14,581 nt of DNA, from positions 1 to 14,581 of the forward strand of contig JBBIUU010000070.1 in assembly GCA_037440125.1 (NCBI GenBank), given 5' to 3'. The position numbers and the translations under genes are program-made. This document shows positions 13,623-14,581 of this stretch, piece after piece; the first letter of the stretch is position 1; the number at the start of each line of letters is the position of its first letter. Source of the DNA: JAKAJA01 sp037440125 (GTDB taxonomy: Bacteria; Acidobacteriota; UBA4820; DSQY01). The notes beneath the pieces are model-generated. The model was given only the letters and a program-made list of their open reading frames with translations. It ran no database searches and had not been told where the DNA came from.

Positions 13623-14342
13623 CTACTTCTTGCCCTTGCCCTCGCCCTTGCCCTTGGAGTCGCCTTCGCCCTCGCCCTCGCCCTCCTCGGCCTTCTTGCC
13701 GCGGCCGATGACCTCGGGCTCCTGGCTGGCTTCCGCCTCGCCCTCGCCCTCGGCCGCAGGCGCCGCCTCGACCTTGGGGGCGGAGACCATGACCACGGGG
13801 AGGTGGTGGTCCTCGACGGCGATGCGGATGCCGTCGGCCACCTTGAGGTCGCCGACCTTCACGCCCTCGCCGATCTTGAGGGGGGTGAGGTCCACGTGCA
13901 GGCGGTCGGGGATCACGGCGGGGAGGCACTCCACCTCGACCTCGCGCATGATCATGTCCACCATGCCGCCCTGGTTCTTCACGCCGAAGGCCAGGCCCTC
14001 GAAGACGATGGGAACCTTGACCCGGATCTTCTTCTCCATGTCGACGCGCGTGAAGTCGGCGTGGATGAGGGTGTTGGTCACGGGGTCGATCTGGATGTCC
14101 TTGACCATGACGTGCCGCTGCTGCTGAGTGCCCTTGAGGGAGAACAGCAGGACCGAGTTCTGACCCTTCTCGGAGCGCAGGATCTGGATGATCCGCTTAG
14201 AATCCACGGCGATCGGGACGGGCGGACGGCCGCCGCCGTACACCACGCCGGGGATCATGCCGCTCTTGGCGGCGTGCTTGCGAGCCTTCTTGCCGATGAC
14301 GTCGCGGGGCTCGACCTCGATTTCGATGAACTGTTCCGGCAT
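13623..14342 (-). CDS. rplY: 50S ribosomal protein L25, general stress (CTC) type
   Basis: A 239-residue L25/TL5/CTC protein that binds 5S rRNA in the large ribosomal subunit. The N-terminal 5S-binding domain spans about 1-100 (RDVIGKKARKHAAKSGMIPGVVYG; KDIQIDPVTNTLIHADF), followed by the CTC beta domain at about 101-190 (VPIVFEGLAFGVKNQGGMVDM, VECLPAVIPDRLHVDLTPLKIGEGVKVGDL). The C-terminal tail, about 190-239, is low complexity: first Ala/Glu-rich, then EGEGEGEG and KGKGEGKGKK, coded by hexanucleotide-like repeats. I start at ATG 14340-14342 with GGAG 6-7 nt upstream and the family-like MPEQFIEIEVEPR; the frame is open to 14513 but that part has no family similarity. It is first in the operon with pth. 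Ends in TAG but without a following tandem tract. Confidence 0.95.
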   Translation of the reverse strand: MPEQFIEIEVEPRDVIGKKARKHAAKSGMIPGVVYGGGRPPVPIAVDSKRIIQILRSEKGQNSVLLFSLKGTQQQRHVMVKDIQIDPVTNTLIHADFTRVDMEKKIRVKVPIVFEGLAFGVKNQGGMVDMIMREVEVECLPAVIPDRLHVDLTPLKIGEGVKVGDLKVADGIRIAVEDHHLPVVMVSAPKVEAAPAAEGEGEAEASQEPEVIGRGKKAEEGEGEGEGDSKGKGEGKGKK

Positions 14343-14366
14343 TGCCAACTCCTCATTCACACAGTA

Positions 14367-14394
14367 TGGGGCCCCACTAGGGGGCAAGGGCCCA
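14367..14394. promoter_or_regulatory. rplY: Hairpin in the rplY leader
   Basis: GCCCC (14371-14375) pairs with GGGGC (14381-14385) around a 5-nt loop, and TGGG (14367-14370) pairs with CCCA (14391-14394) across a one-sided 5-nt bulge. It lies between the predicted promoter and the ribosome site. Ribosomal protein genes are often self-regulated through leader structures, so this is a candidate only. Confidence 0.4.
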
Positions 14395-14407
14395 CCACGA
14401 ACATCTA

Positions 14408-14436
14408 ATGTTAACAGAATAAGAGACTTTCCGCAA
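14408..14436 (-). promoter_or_regulatory. rplY: Probable promoter of rplY-pth
   Basis: An AT-rich island in GC-rich surroundings. On the minus strand TTGCGG (14431-14436) and TAACAT (14408-14413) are 17 nt apart; each matches the consensus only partly. The transcript would begin near 14401, about 60 nt before the rplY ATG. Confidence 0.4.
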
Positions 14437-14581
14437 ATAGGGCCTGGCCGCGCGCGTAGCGCCGGGCGAGCAGGGCAAGACGGCCGACCGCAGGCAGGGT
14501 GGTGCCCTGTCAAGGGAGGCCAACACCGCCATGCGACGCCCGCCGCCCGCGCCCGAAGGGACGGGGCTGGCCGGGCGCCTG
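14437..14581. other. Edge region with no assignable gene
   Basis: GC-rich sequence upstream of rplY. A plus-strand ATG at 14531 opens 17 codons to the edge (MRRPPPAPEGTGLAGRL), with AGGGAGG 11 nt before it, which is far for a ribosome site; it could be the start of a divergent gene. A small stem CAGGG/CCCTG with loop TGGTG is present at about 14495-14509. No tRNA or RNase P RNA pattern is convincing. Confidence 0.25.

Noticed and set aside
13176..14408. 410-codon plus-strand frame opposite pth and rplY
   Set aside because: Antisense composition, no motif, both opposite genes certain.
14343..14513. 57-codon N-terminal extension of rplY
   Set aside because: It contains the promoter-like AT-rich island and leader hairpin and has no L25 similarity.
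14395..14581. Possible RNase P RNA or tRNA upstream of rplY
   Set aside because: A CAAATAGGG string recalls RNase P RNA, but the other conserved blocks are missing; no T-loop GTTCGA-type sequence supports a tRNA.

Overview
This is a GC-rich stretch of a bacterial chromosome. It carries dense housekeeping genes and no phage, plasmid, IS or CRISPR signature. KdsB (CMP-KDO synthase) implies a Gram-negative outer membrane with LPS. PurB is of the B. subtilis-like type, and there is a CTC-type L25, a LysM secreted protein and a Big2-type lipoprotein. Acidobacteriota or a related deep Gram-negative lineage would fit, but this is inference and the window has no rRNA to settle it.

Layout: (1) Positions 1-209 hold the start of a truncated secreted-protein gene on the minus strand. 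(2) Positions 394-7944 are a leftward run read kdsB, Nif3-family gene, ade, M16 peptidase, dut, WalJ-like MBL hydrolase, purB, ending in a strong intrinsic terminator at 273-308. The theme is nucleotide and base metabolism (ade, dut, purB) mixed with envelope (kdsB) and hydrolase functions. (3) From a consensus-like sigma70 promoter (8019-8046), a Big2-repeat lipoprotein, gap and pgk run rightward and end at a bidirectional terminator (11241-11273). (4) Leftward again lie a LysM protein gene (own promoter) and, upstream of it, the classic rplY-pth pair (13623-14342 and 12984-13607). The last ~140 bases hold no gene I can assign.

The most unusual structure is not a gene. Five intergenic spacers carry short tandem tracts with a 7- or 8-nt period, each with a different word. 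Four of them begin at or within 4 nt of a TAG stop codon, and they follow the direction of transcription on both strands. In two spacers (dut to MBL, ade to M16) a second tract with the complementary word lies inverted downstream, so the spacer is an imperfect hairpin with about 5 heptamers per arm. Other points are a GAPDH with several altered signature residues next to a normal Pgk, a 30-bp palindrome with a TTCG loop beside a second hairpin, and a LysM protein with an internal duplication.
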